From Arachnia propionica (GTDB lineage Bacteria > Actinomycetota > Actinomycetes > Propionibacteriales > Propionibacteriaceae), in contig NZ_RQZG01000009.1 of NCBI RefSeq assembly GCF_003859805.1, positions 1-64,000 of the forward strand: a stretch of 64,000 nucleotides of DNA. The letters run 5' to 3'. Position numbers and translations under genes: made by a program. Positions 9,190 to 18,063 of this stretch are shown in pieces. The notes beneath the pieces are model-generated. The model was not told where the DNA came from. It did no database searches and saw only the letters and a list, made by a program, of their open reading frames with translations. Numbering within the stretch: position 1 is the stretch's first letter; every line of letters begins with the position of its first letter.

Positions 9190-9405
9190 GTGGCTGGTTC
9201 GGGTGAACCCGTCAAGGCGTTGGTGCGCAGTCATGCCAGTGGGGATGATGACGCCTTCTACTCGGTGGCGCTGCAGGTTGCGGCACAGGCTGCCAGGCAG
9301 GGGCATCGTCGGCTCGCTGATGGCCTGAGGAAGACCGTCGAGGCCTCACGGACGGATCGTTCCGCGCGGGTGGTGTCCATCGCACAGCCACGGGGTGGGC
9401 TCGCT
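9190..9405 (+). pseudogene. 5' remnant of an AAA-family ATPase gene
   Basis: A strong ribosome site (GGAGGAGG, seven bases away) leads into a GTG-started frame. Its first 72 residues read PVKALVRSHASGDDDAFYSV...AQPRGGLA. I recognise this as the conserved N-terminal helical domain of a widespread actinobacterial AAA ATPase, in which a SHAxGDDxxFYxVALQ block precedes an AQPRGELA link and then the AAA module. Here the similarity stops abruptly at about 9405 and no Walker motif follows. The frame continues to 9516 with low-complexity residues. It is probably a deletion scar. The family identification is from memory and should be checked by search. Confidence 0.6.
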
Positions 9406-9505
9406 TCGAACCCGGATTCGCAGACCGACCCCTACCCCCCGATCCAGACCCTTCAGGCAACTCCGGTTGCCGTACCGGTGCAGGGGGCAGGAGGGCAGGC
9501 GCTGC

Positions 9506-9816
9506 TCACCCCATGAAGTCGTCGTGGACCCAGTGGTGGAGCACCGCCGGAGATGCATCAGTGGGGAGGCCGTCTCGTGGAGCTCCAAGAAGGAGTTGAT
9601 GACATCGACCAGCGTCGGGGCCTCCAGCCAGGGACGGTGCCACGTGCTCGACTCCAGGAACAGTTCTTCCTCCTCGGATTCCCACATCAGGAACGTGGCG
9701 GTTTCCAAGCCGTCGAGGGAGTCGACGTCATCGCTGGCCACGGTGTGGAGGAAACCGAGGTCCGGCAGCTCGTCGTGGGCATCCAGCAGCGCCGTGAGAC
9801 CGTGGAACGTCCGCAC
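9506..9816 (-). pseudogene. Small acidic protein gene (DUF7716-like) with a frameshift
   Basis: From a GTG at 9816 (ribosome site GAAAGG) the frame encodes about 87 residues of well-behaved acidic protein, including FLMWESEEEELFLES and LEAPTLVDVINSFLELHETASP. The open frame then turns arginine/threonine-rich and runs on to 9346. Shifting frame by one base near 9555 restores a plausible ending, DASPAVLHHWVHDDFMG, closed by a stop at 9506. An aromatic/acidic ending of this kind is usual in small immunity-like proteins of this type. I read this as a single-base frameshift in an otherwise intact gene of about 100 residues. Function is unknown. Confidence 0.55.
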
Positions 9817-9837
9817 CGGTCGCCTTTCATCGTCCGG

Positions 9838-9920
9838 CGGCGAGAGTGGGATTCGAACCCACGGAGGTTTCCCTCGGCCGCTTTCAAGGCGGCTGCACTA
9901 GTCCACTATGCGATCTCGCC
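9838..9920 (-). tRNA. tRNA-Ser (anticodon TGA)
   Basis: Minus strand. The acceptor arms GGCGAGA and TCTCGCC pair perfectly. The D-arm is GCATAGTGGACTAGTGC, and the anticodon stem-loop GCCGCCTTGAAAGCGGC presents TGA. A long class II variable arm (CGAGGGAAACCTCC) and a T-arm GTGGGTTCGAATCCCAC complete the cloverleaf. The 3' CCA is not encoded: CCG follows the discriminator G. The frameshifted gene at 9816 starts 22 bases beyond the 3' end. Confidence 0.93.
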
Positions 9921-9960
9921 GTGCGGGAACACCCGCCTGGCTCATCTTACAATGCATCGG

Positions 9961-10875
9961 ATGCCTCCTCGTTCCCCACTCCCACCCCGCCACGGCCTCC
10001 AGGCCGCGTGGGTGCGTACCCGGGATCGTGGGGCCCCGGCCCCGTGGGCGACGATGCGCGACTTCCTGCTGGACAGGCTCGGCCCCGGCCGCGACAGCGT
10101 CGACCCGATGCTGGCCCGGGGCGAGTTCGTCGACGAGCACGGTCGTCCCATTGCAGGCGACGAACCGTACCGGCCCAACTTCTTCATCTTCTTCCACCGG
10201 GAGCTGCGACCCGAGGCCGAGGTGCCTGGCACCCTGGAGGTGCTGCACCGCGACGACCGAATCGTCGTGTTCGACAAACCCCACTTCCTGTCCACCATCC
10301 CACGCGGTCGGCACGTGCTGCAGAGCGCCGTCGTCAAGGGCCGCGAGGCGACGGGCCTGTCGGAGCTCTCCGCCGCCCACCGGCTGGACCGGGGCACCGC
10401 CGGGGTGTTGCTCATGACCACTGGGCGTGAGTGGCGCCGCGTCTACCAGGACGTCTTCGCCCGTCGTGAGGTGACGAAGGTCTACGAGGCCATCGCGCCG
10501 TACCGCCCGGGGCTGGAGTTCCCCCGGGTGGTGCGCTCGCACCTCACGAAACGGGTCGGGGTGCTGCAGGCCGAGACCTTGGACCTGCCACCGAACGCGA
10601 CGACCCACATCGACCTGGTGGAGGTACGGGGGGACTGGGCCCGCTACGTCGTGCGCCCGGTCACGGGCCGCACCCACCAGATCCGGGTGCACTTCACCCA
10701 GCTGGGGCTGCCGTTGCTGGGGGATCCGCTGTACCCGGAGGTCCGCGACGTCGACATCGACGACTTCAGCACCCCGCTGCGGCTCCTGGCACGCGAGCTG
10801 TCCTTCACCGACCCCGTCGACGGCACACCACGCACCTTCACCTCTCGTCGAGATCTGGACTGGCCGATCAGCTGA
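9961..10875 (+). CDS. RluA-family pseudouridine synthase
   Basis: 304 residues. The catalytic motif is AAHRLDRGTAGVLLM with the invariant Asp of HRLD, and the late GRTHQIRVHFTQLGLPLLGDPLY block is also typical of RluA/RluC/RluD enzymes. These isomerise uridine to pseudouridine in rRNA or tRNA. No S4 domain is present, and the N-terminus (SPLPPRHGLQAAWVRT) matches the actinobacterial subgroup that starts directly with this segment. The start is uncertain: ATG at 9952 or 9961, and a TACAAT box just upstream could serve a leaderless transcript. Confidence 0.88.
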   Translation: MPPRSPLPPRHGLQAAWVRTRDRGAPAPWATMRDFLLDRLGPGRDSVDPMLARGEFVDEHGRPIAGDEPYRPNFFIFFHRELRPEAEVPGTLEVLHRDDRIVVFDKPHFLSTIPRGRHVLQSAVVKGREATGLSELSAAHRLDRGTAGVLLMTTGREWRRVYQDVFARREVTKVYEAIAPYRPGLEFPRVVRSHLTKRVGVLQAETLDLPPNATTHIDLVEVRGDWARYVVRPVTGRTHQIRVHFTQLGLPLLGDPLYPEVRDVDIDDFSTPLRLLARELSFTDPVDGTPRTFTSRRDLDWPIS

Positions 10876-10917
10876 CCTCGGTGTCGGCGGGTTTCGGGGT
10901 GTGCATAGACTTCCACC

Positions 10918-11898
10918 ATGCGAGCTGTCATCGTCGAAGAGCCCGGGGACATCGAAGCCCTCGAGATCAAGGAGGTCGCCACGCCGACCCCACAACCCGG
11001 TGAGGTGCTGGTGCGTACCGTCGCCGCCGGGGTCAACCGCGCGGACATCCTCCAGCGTCGCGGTTTCTACCCGCCGCCGAAGGGGATCACCGACATCATC
11101 GGCCTGGAGGCCTCGGGTGTCGTCGAGGCCGTCGGCGACGGTGTGACGCGTTGGGGACCGGGCGACGAGGTGGTCGCGCTCCTGGCCGGGGGCGGCTACG
11201 CGGAGTACTTCGTGGTGCCCGAGGGTCAGCTGTGCCCGCCACCCCCCGGGGTGGACCTGGTCACCGCGGCCGGGCTGCTGGAGGTGGCGGCCACCGTCGT
11301 GTCCAACATGGACGTCGCGGGCCTGAAGGCCGGGGAGACCCTGCTGGTCCACGGTGGCGCGGGCGGGGTGGGGACCTTCGCCATCCAGTACGCGAAGGCG
11401 ATCGGGGCCCGGGTCGTCGCGACGGCGGGCAGCGAGTCGAAGGTGAAGCACTGCCTGGACCACGGGGCCGACGCCGCACTGGACTACCACGGCGACTGGG
11501 TGGAGGGGGTCAGACAGGCGACGGGAGGTCGCGGTGCGGATGTGATCCTCGACATCATGGGTGCGAAGTACCTGGAGATGAACGTCAAGGCGATGGCCCG
11601 GCGGGGCCGCATGGTGGTGATCGGGCTGCAGGGAGGCACGAAGGGCACCTTGAACCTGGGGCTGCTGCTGCAGAAGAACGGCGCCATCACCGCCACGTCG
11701 CTGAGGTTCCGTCCGGTGACGGAGAAGGCGGAGATCTGTGCCCGCGTGTCGGAGACGGTGTGGCCGAGGATCGCCGACGGCTCCATCCGTCCGGCCCCGG
11801 AGACCCGGGTCCCGTTCGAGGAGGTTCGCCGGGCCCACGAGATCCTCGACTCGGGCGACAACGTCGGCAAGCTGGTCCTGGAGGTCCATCAGGGCTGA
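10918..11898 (+). CDS. NAD(P)H:quinone oxidoreductase (zeta-crystallin-like MDR)
   Basis: 326 residues of the medium-chain dehydrogenase/reductase fold. Visible features are GVNRADILQRRGFYPPP, GLEASGVVEAVGDGV, the nucleotide-binding HGGAGGVGTFAIQYAKAIGARV and a VVIGLQGG strand. The zinc-binding cysteines of alcohol dehydrogenases are absent, so this is the zinc-free quinone-reductase branch (PIG3/QOR type). It starts 42 bases after the pseudouridine synthase gene and may be co-transcribed with it. The physiological substrate is unknown. Confidence 0.88.
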   Translation: MRAVIVEEPGDIEALEIKEVATPTPQPGEVLVRTVAAGVNRADILQRRGFYPPPKGITDIIGLEASGVVEAVGDGVTRWGPGDEVVALLAGGGYAEYFVVPEGQLCPPPPGVDLVTAAGLLEVAATVVSNMDVAGLKAGETLLVHGGAGGVGTFAIQYAKAIGARVVATAGSESKVKHCLDHGADAALDYHGDWVEGVRQATGGRGADVILDIMGAKYLEMNVKAMARRGRMVVIGLQGGTKGTLNLGLLLQKNGAITATSLRFRPVTEKAEICARVSETVWPRIADGSIRPAPETRVPFEEVRRAHEILDSGDNVGKLVLEVHQG

Positions 11899-11902
11899 GT
11901 TC

Positions 11903-11970
11903 CGCTGCAGATGTGCGGAGCGTTGGGTGTGGCAGCGCTGCCAACAGCAACGCTCCGCACATTTGCAGCG
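11903..11970. repeat. Inverted repeat with nested palindrome (class B element, copy 1)
   Basis: Two 22-base arms (11903-11924 and 11949-11970), core CTGCAGATGTGCGGAGCG, match at 21 of 22 positions. Between them lies a second perfect palindrome, TGGCAGCGCTGCCA (11930-11943). It starts four bases after the stop of the oxidoreductase gene. A second copy with the same two-level design sits at 61892-61959. There is no T-tract, so it is not an obvious classical terminator. Confidence 0.85.
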
Positions 11971-12034
11971 CTCGTTCACCAAGAGGGCGGGCGATCACGT
12001 GCGCTCAACGCACACCCCCACCCCATCCCCATGG

Positions 12035-12108
12035 GCACGAATCGCCGTTCTACTTGCTCGAGACCCCCGGTGAAACGTTCCAAAATCAAGCAGAACGGCG
12101 ATTCGTGC
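12035..12108. repeat. Inverted repeat (class A element), ends the vapC remnant
   Basis: Arms 12035-12056 and 12087-12108 pair with one mismatch; core CACGAATCGCCGTTCT. Related elements with the same arm core (CACGAAYCGCCGT) occur at 16475-16547 and 29791-29881. The reading frame of the truncated vapC gene ends inside this element, so it either inserted there or marks a deletion endpoint. Confidence 0.85.
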
Positions 12109-12178
12109 TGACGTGAATGGGACCCTGCTCGGGGACCACCAGAGCGATGAGTGTGCTCGCGTCAAGGAGGTGGGTCAT
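12086..12178 (-). pseudogene. vapC toxin remnant (PIN domain N-terminus)
   Basis: The ATG at 12178 follows the antitoxin with the usual ATGA overlap. The frame begins MTHLLDASTLIALVV, the first strand of a PIN-domain RNase with its metal-binding Asp (DAS), as in VapC toxins. After about 20 residues the homology fails and the frame stops at 12086 within a class A inverted repeat. A VapC protein is normally 125-140 residues, so this is a non-functional fragment. Confidence 0.75.
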
Positions 12179-12401
12179 TCCTCCGCCGCCAGTTCCGCAG
12201 CCTCTGCCATGGTGATGACGCGCCGACGCTGACGACGGGCAGTCCTGTGCGCGGACTGGTGGGACAGCCGCCGAGAGCAGTGTCGGCCAGGCCACGCGCG
12301 GTCAGCTCAGCGATCACCGACGACACCGATCCGCCCTCGTCACAGGCGATCTCCTTGACCCGTTGGTAGGTTCGCTCAGGAAGCGTCACTGTCACCCTCA
12401 T
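12175..12401 (-). pseudogene. vapB-type antitoxin, frameshifted
   Basis: The first 60 residues (MRVTVTLPERTYQRVKEIACDEG and onward) are a ribbon-helix-helix antitoxin. The open frame then reads into WRRRNDPPP at 12162. One reading-frame shift near 12227 gives VITMAEAAELAAEE and a stop at 12175 overlapping the vapC ATG, exactly the expected junction for a VapBC operon. The gene therefore carries a one-base frameshift. Together with the truncated toxin this is a dead toxin-antitoxin locus. Confidence 0.7.
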
Positions 12402-12408
12402 GCCTGCA

Positions 12409-14409
12409 TCAGCGGTGATGCCACTGCCAGAACTCGATCATCGACGCGACGTTCGGCCCCTCGACCACCGGGTTGCCGGGGATCGCCCCTGCCGAGAGCA
12501 GCCCGATCAGCAGCAACCGATCCACCCCCGCGACCTCGGCGACGGCCCGGCTGGCCTCCTCCTCGGTGAGTCCGAGGAGGTCGCGCACCGCCTCGGGCAC
12601 CACACCATCGACCCGGCCCGCCAGGATCAGGGCTGCGACCTCACGCGACAGCCCCGTCGCCGTGGCCAGCTCCTCGACCGGTGAAGGCTGCCACGACGGC
12701 GGACCCTCGGCGAGCAGTCGCCGGAACCCGGCCACCACCTGGTGCGGATCGTCGACACGCGTCCGGCGCCACTCGGCGACGGGGCGCCCGGCCACCCGGT
12801 CAGGGCGTTCCCCGTCCCGGGCGAGCACGAGGGCCTGCTCCTCACCGTCGACCTGCCAGGTGCCGACGCAGAGCCCACCGGCGACACGGTCCCCCTTCCA
12901 GGCCACGGGCGGCTCGTTGGGGAAGGTCCAGGCGCAGGCCCGCGATGTCAGCAGCCCCGCGTCGAGACAGGCCTCGACGAGGGCGGCCGCGCCCTGGATC
13001 TCGGCGACGTCCCGGCCCGGCCCCGCCGCGACGGCCAGCAGCACCTCAGGGCAGACCGAGGCGAGGGTGAGCGAGGGCTCCCACCAGTCGAGTTCAGGGA
13101 GCCGCCCGCTGGCCAAGGCCTCCCCCGCCGCCAGCACCCGCTCCCGGGTGTTGGGGCGGGCCGTCGGGTGACGGGGCGGAAACGCCCAGACCGCGAGGTC
13201 GCTGCGGACCGCCACCCCGAGGCCCGGCGACCCCGTCAGTCCGTCGAGCTGGGCGCGACCATCGACCACCAGCCGGTTGATCCGGGCCGCCATCTCGACG
13301 GCATCGGCAGCCCGCTCCCGTCCGACGACGGCCGCGGCGACGTCGAGGGCCTCGGGTGAGGCGTCGATCCGCTGGTCCTCCTCCAGGAACCAGGACGTGG
13401 TGGGGCTGAGCTCCAGCAGCCGCGCCGCATCCTCGAGGCCGACCTGCCCGACGCACCTGACCCCCGGCATGCCCTGGGCCAGGGCCCTCACGAGCAGCGC
13501 CGGGCCGTCGAGGTGGTCCGCGAGCCGCCCCACCTCCTCGCCGACGACGACGCCACCGGCCCGGGTGCTGAGCGGCTGCAACCGGGACAGCTCCCAGTAC
13601 AGCTCGCGCGGATGCGGCTTCTCCCGGAGCTGCGGCTCGGCCCAGCGTCTGAGCAGCCGCCTGGCACCGTCGTGGGCGACGATGACCGGCCAGCAGTCCT
13701 CGATCTCCTCATCGCTGAAGTCCTGCTGCCAGTTCGAGGCCGCCAGGTGGTCCAGCGGGCGCCGGGGTTCGCGGGCGGCCCAGTCGGCGACGGCGTGCCG
13801 CCCGGTCAGCCCCATGGAACTGAACGGTGCCCGGGCGGCCGCGAGCGCGTCGAGGACGTCGAGGTCGAGGTGCCAGGCGTCCGCCACGAGACGGAGGTGG
13901 CCCGGGAACTCGAGCCCGGAGAGGAACTCGGCGAAGCGGTGCTGACTGCCGTGGGGACGGGAGAACAGCCGCTCCAGGAGCGGGGTCACCCATGTCGTGG
14001 CATCAATGCGGCCGGAACGCAGGTCGTCGGCGACCCCGCTGGCCTCGAGGACCTCCAGCCACTCCTCGGGGGTGAACTGCGTCGGCACGATCCCTGCGAT
14101 CATCTCCCGCACCACCTCGTCGCGGCCGAGAATGCGCAGGTCGTCGAGGTGTCGGCGCCAGAAGTTGATCGAGGCCTCCCCGATCCCGGGCAGCCCCAGG
14201 ACCTCCCGCAGCAGGACCTGGACCGCTGCCTCCCCGTCACGCCCGGCCGATGCCGCGAGTCGTCGCAGCACATCGCCCAGCTCGGCCTGCGGGGCGAGCC
14301 CCGCCGCCACCCGTGCCCTCGTGGCCTCGACGAACACCTCGACCACCTCGTCGGGCGGCAGTTCCCGGGAGAGCTGCGCGATGTGTCGTCGTAGCCCGCT
14401 GGTCGTCAT
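12409..14409 (-). CDS. Uncharacterised 666-residue helical protein
   Basis: I do not recognise this family. From the ATG at 14409 (MTTSGLRRHIAQLSR) the protein is soluble, acidic and leucine/alanine-rich, with no signal peptide or membrane helix. Early segments (DEVVEVFVEATRARVAAG) look like short helical repeats. A late section has beta-like character (PPVAWKGDRVAGGLCVGTWQVDGEEQALVLARDGE). Repeated DxxLxxL and ALAAAR stretches suggest a solenoid, but no catalytic motif stands out. It ends seven bases before the vapB start and runs divergently from the L,D-transpeptidase gene. Codon use is like the neighbours, so it is very likely a real gene. Confidence 0.6.
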   Translation of the reverse strand: MTTSGLRRHIAQLSRELPPDEVVEVFVEATRARVAAGLAPQAELGDVLRRLAASAGRDGEAAVQVLLREVLGLPGIGEASINFWRRHLDDLRILGRDEVVREMIAGIVPTQFTPEEWLEVLEASGVADDLRSGRIDATTWVTPLLERLFSRPHGSQHRFAEFLSGLEFPGHLRLVADAWHLDLDVLDALAAARAPFSSMGLTGRHAVADWAAREPRRPLDHLAASNWQQDFSDEEIEDCWPVIVAHDGARRLLRRWAEPQLREKPHPRELYWELSRLQPLSTRAGGVVVGEEVGRLADHLDGPALLVRALAQGMPGVRCVGQVGLEDAARLLELSPTTSWFLEEDQRIDASPEALDVAAAVVGRERAADAVEMAARINRLVVDGRAQLDGLTGSPGLGVAVRSDLAVWAFPPRHPTARPNTRERVLAAGEALASGRLPELDWWEPSLTLASVCPEVLLAVAAGPGRDVAEIQGAAALVEACLDAGLLTSRACAWTFPNEPPVAWKGDRVAGGLCVGTWQVDGEEQALVLARDGERPDRVAGRPVAEWRRTRVDDPHQVVAGFRRLLAEGPPSWQPSPVEELATATGLSREVAALILAGRVDGVVPEAVRDLLGLTEEEASRAVAEVAGVDRLLLIGLLSAGAIPGNPVVEGPNVASMIEFWQWHHR

Positions 14410-14592
14410 CAGGTGTGTCACACGCCTGGAGCGTATCCGATGCACCACGGAGCGATGGCAACGTTCACATCGTCGGGCTGCGACGCCCATGTCAGACCGG
14501 GGGTCGCCGAAAGTGAACCCGATGTCAGCATTTCGGCCAATCCATGGCAGTCTAGGGAGAGTTGAAGCGGAGACTTGGCACGGGAGACCCGA

Positions 14593-16404
14593 ATGCAGCA
14601 GAAGACACACCGATGGTTCACCAGATCACTGGTCGGCCTCGCGTCGGTGGCCCTGTCGATGACCATGGTGGTCGCGGACAGCTCCATCGCACGCGCCGAC
14701 GAACCGTCCCCCACCGACCCGACGACCCGGCCCGTGGTCGAGGAGTCGCCGACCCCCGATTCCTCGGAGACCCCGGGCACGGCGACCCCGACGCAGTCCC
14801 CGTCCGGGTCCCCCACCGCCGAGCCGACCTCGGCCCAGCCGAGCCCCGACGAGGCCTCCGCCGAGGCGGAGCCCGCCGGCGTGCTGGAGAACTCGCTCAA
14901 GGACACCAGCCCCTCCCCGCTGTTCGCGGGCGAGAACGGCGAGTTGACGGCCCGTTTCGGTGAGAACCAGCCCGGCGTCGAGGTCTGGGGTGAGGTCTGG
15001 CTGCCGTGGGCGAACCGGTGGTCGAGGACCGCCTCCGTGCGCACCGACCGGACCGGCCAGGCGAAGGTCGCCCTCACCTGGAACCCGATCGCCGGCACGC
15101 AGCGTTGGCGGGCGACCGCACGTCTGATCGACGGCAGCCTCCGCAGCACCCCCGAGGTCACCATCAGGCGGGCCGCCGCCATCGCGCAGCAGCCGAAGGG
15201 GGCCGAACCCGGCCAGGACGTCACCCTGAGCGGCACCTTCGACGTGGCGCAGCGGCTGAGCATCACCCCCGAGGTGTGGATCCCCAGCCTCAACCGCTGG
15301 TCACGCGCCGCCACCACCACGACCGCCGCCAACGGCTCCTTCTCCGTGCAGCTCACCTGGTCGAAGGAACACCACGGCACGCAGACCTGGCGGGTGGCCG
15401 CACAGCTGCCCGACGGCCGTGTGGTCCACACCAACGAGACCTCGGTGCTGCGTCGCCGCAAGCCGTCGGTGAGCCGGCTGCGCACCCTCACCGTCGGTCA
15501 GGGTGCCTGGACGTGGGGCAACTTCCAGACCAGCGAGCCCATCACCGTGTGGGGCGAGGTGTGGCGCACCGACGTGCAGGACTGGTCGCGCAGCGCCTCG
15601 GTGCGCTCTGCCAGCGACGGCGACTACAGCATCAACATCAACTTCGACATCCACCGGCAGGGCACCCAGAGGTGGCGGATCGCGGGTCGTCACGCCGACG
15701 GCACCATCCAGTACACCGACGAGTTCTCCGTGGTCCGCCGTCCCCGCCCCACGGTCAGCAAGCCGCGCGTGCTGCCCGCCCGTTACCCCATGCACACCTT
15801 CGGCAACTTCCCCACCGATCAGCCGATCACCTACTGGGGTGAGGTGTGGCGCACCGACGGTCAGGGCTGGTCCCGCACCGCGCAGTACAGCACCAGCCGC
15901 GACGGTGACTACACCCTGGACCTCAGCTACGGCAACGAGCACGCCGGGACGCTGCGTTGGCGCATCGCCGGGCGCTACCCCGACGGCTCGGTGGTCTACA
16001 CCGACGAGTTCACGGTGCACCGCACCAGCCCGATGCACCCGAGCTGCATGACCGGCCGCGTGATGTGCGCCACCAAGGACGACAACCGGCTGTGGTGGGT
16101 GGTCAACGGCCAGATCCTCGAGTCGTTGGAGGCCCGCTTCGGCAAGCCCGGGATGGACACCCGCGAGGGCATGCACACCGTGAAGTGGAAGTCCCGCTAC
16201 CACACCTCGAGCATCTACAACGTGTACATGCCGTACGCGATGTTCTTCAACGGCGGCCAGGCCGTCCACTACTCGCCGGGCTTCGCCGCCACCGGTCACA
16301 TCGGCGCCGGGTCCGCCGGGTGCATCAACGTCCGCGACGAACCCGCCATCGCCAGGATCTACGACCAGGTCCGGGTGGGGGATCGGGTCTTCGTGTACCG
16401 GTGA
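14593..16404 (+). CDS. Secreted L,D-transpeptidase (YkuD) with four-copy extracellular repeat
   Basis: 603 residues. A signal peptide (KTHRWFTRSLVGLASVALSM...ARA) is followed by a Pro/Ser/Thr/Glu-rich spacer to about residue 100. Four repeats of about 85-95 residues follow, each with a GEVW/PEVW...WSR.A...G....L.W...GTxRWRxAxxxxDG pattern. The C-terminal 130 residues are a YkuD domain: GHIGAGSAGCIN carries the catalytic Cys, with Ala where SHGC enzymes have His. Such enzymes make 3-3 peptidoglycan cross-links or attach proteins. A GGGAG site precedes the ATG at 14593; an in-frame TTG at 14575 is less likely. A strong hairpin follows the stop. Confidence 0.85.
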   Translation: MQQKTHRWFTRSLVGLASVALSMTMVVADSSIARADEPSPTDPTTRPVVEESPTPDSSETPGTATPTQSPSGSPTAEPTSAQPSPDEASAEAEPAGVLENSLKDTSPSPLFAGENGELTARFGENQPGVEVWGEVWLPWANRWSRTASVRTDRTGQAKVALTWNPIAGTQRWRATARLIDGSLRSTPEVTIRRAAAIAQQPKGAEPGQDVTLSGTFDVAQRLSITPEVWIPSLNRWSRAATTTTAANGSFSVQLTWSKEHHGTQTWRVAAQLPDGRVVHTNETSVLRRRKPSVSRLRTLTVGQGAWTWGNFQTSEPITVWGEVWRTDVQDWSRSASVRSASDGDYSININFDIHRQGTQRWRIAGRHADGTIQYTDEFSVVRRPRPTVSKPRVLPARYPMHTFGNFPTDQPITYWGEVWRTDGQGWSRTAQYSTSRDGDYTLDLSYGNEHAGTLRWRIAGRYPDGSVVYTDEFTVHRTSPMHPSCMTGRVMCATKDDNRLWWVVNGQILESLEARFGKPGMDTREGMHTVKWKSRYHTSSIYNVYMPYAMFFNGGQAVHYSPGFAATGHIGAGSAGCINVRDEPAIARIYDQVRVGDRVFVYR

Positions 16405-16432
16405 ACCGCGGCTGACGCACCGACACCGACCA

Positions 16433-16458
16433 CGGGCGGGTCCGACCGGACCCGCCCG
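16433..16458. terminator. GC-rich hairpin after the L,D-transpeptidase gene
   Basis: CGGGCGGGTCCG and CGGACCCGCCCG pair perfectly around a two-base centre, 29 bases after the stop codon. There is no T-run, as is common for high-GC actinobacterial terminators. Confidence 0.65.
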
Positions 16459-16474
16459 TCGCCGTCCCAGCAGG

Positions 16475-16547
16475 CACGAACCGCCGTCCCACCTGCCCTT
16501 GGAACGACTCAACCCGCGGTCGGCACACGCAACCCGGCGGTTCGTGG
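16475..16547. repeat. Inverted repeat (class A element, degenerate copy)
   Basis: The outer arms CACGAACCGCCG (16475) and CGGCGGTTCGTG (to 16546) pair perfectly, while the inner part of the arms has diverged. The arm core is shared with the elements at 12035 and 29791. It lies between the L,D-transpeptidase terminator and argG. Confidence 0.7.
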
Positions 16548-16595
16548 CCGCTCAAGGAGCAACCGGGACAGGAACCATCGGACGACTTCCAGTAG

Positions 16596-18029
<1,434 letters not shown>

Positions 18030-18063
18030 TCGGATGCCCTGACCAGCGAGGAGGCCCCACACG

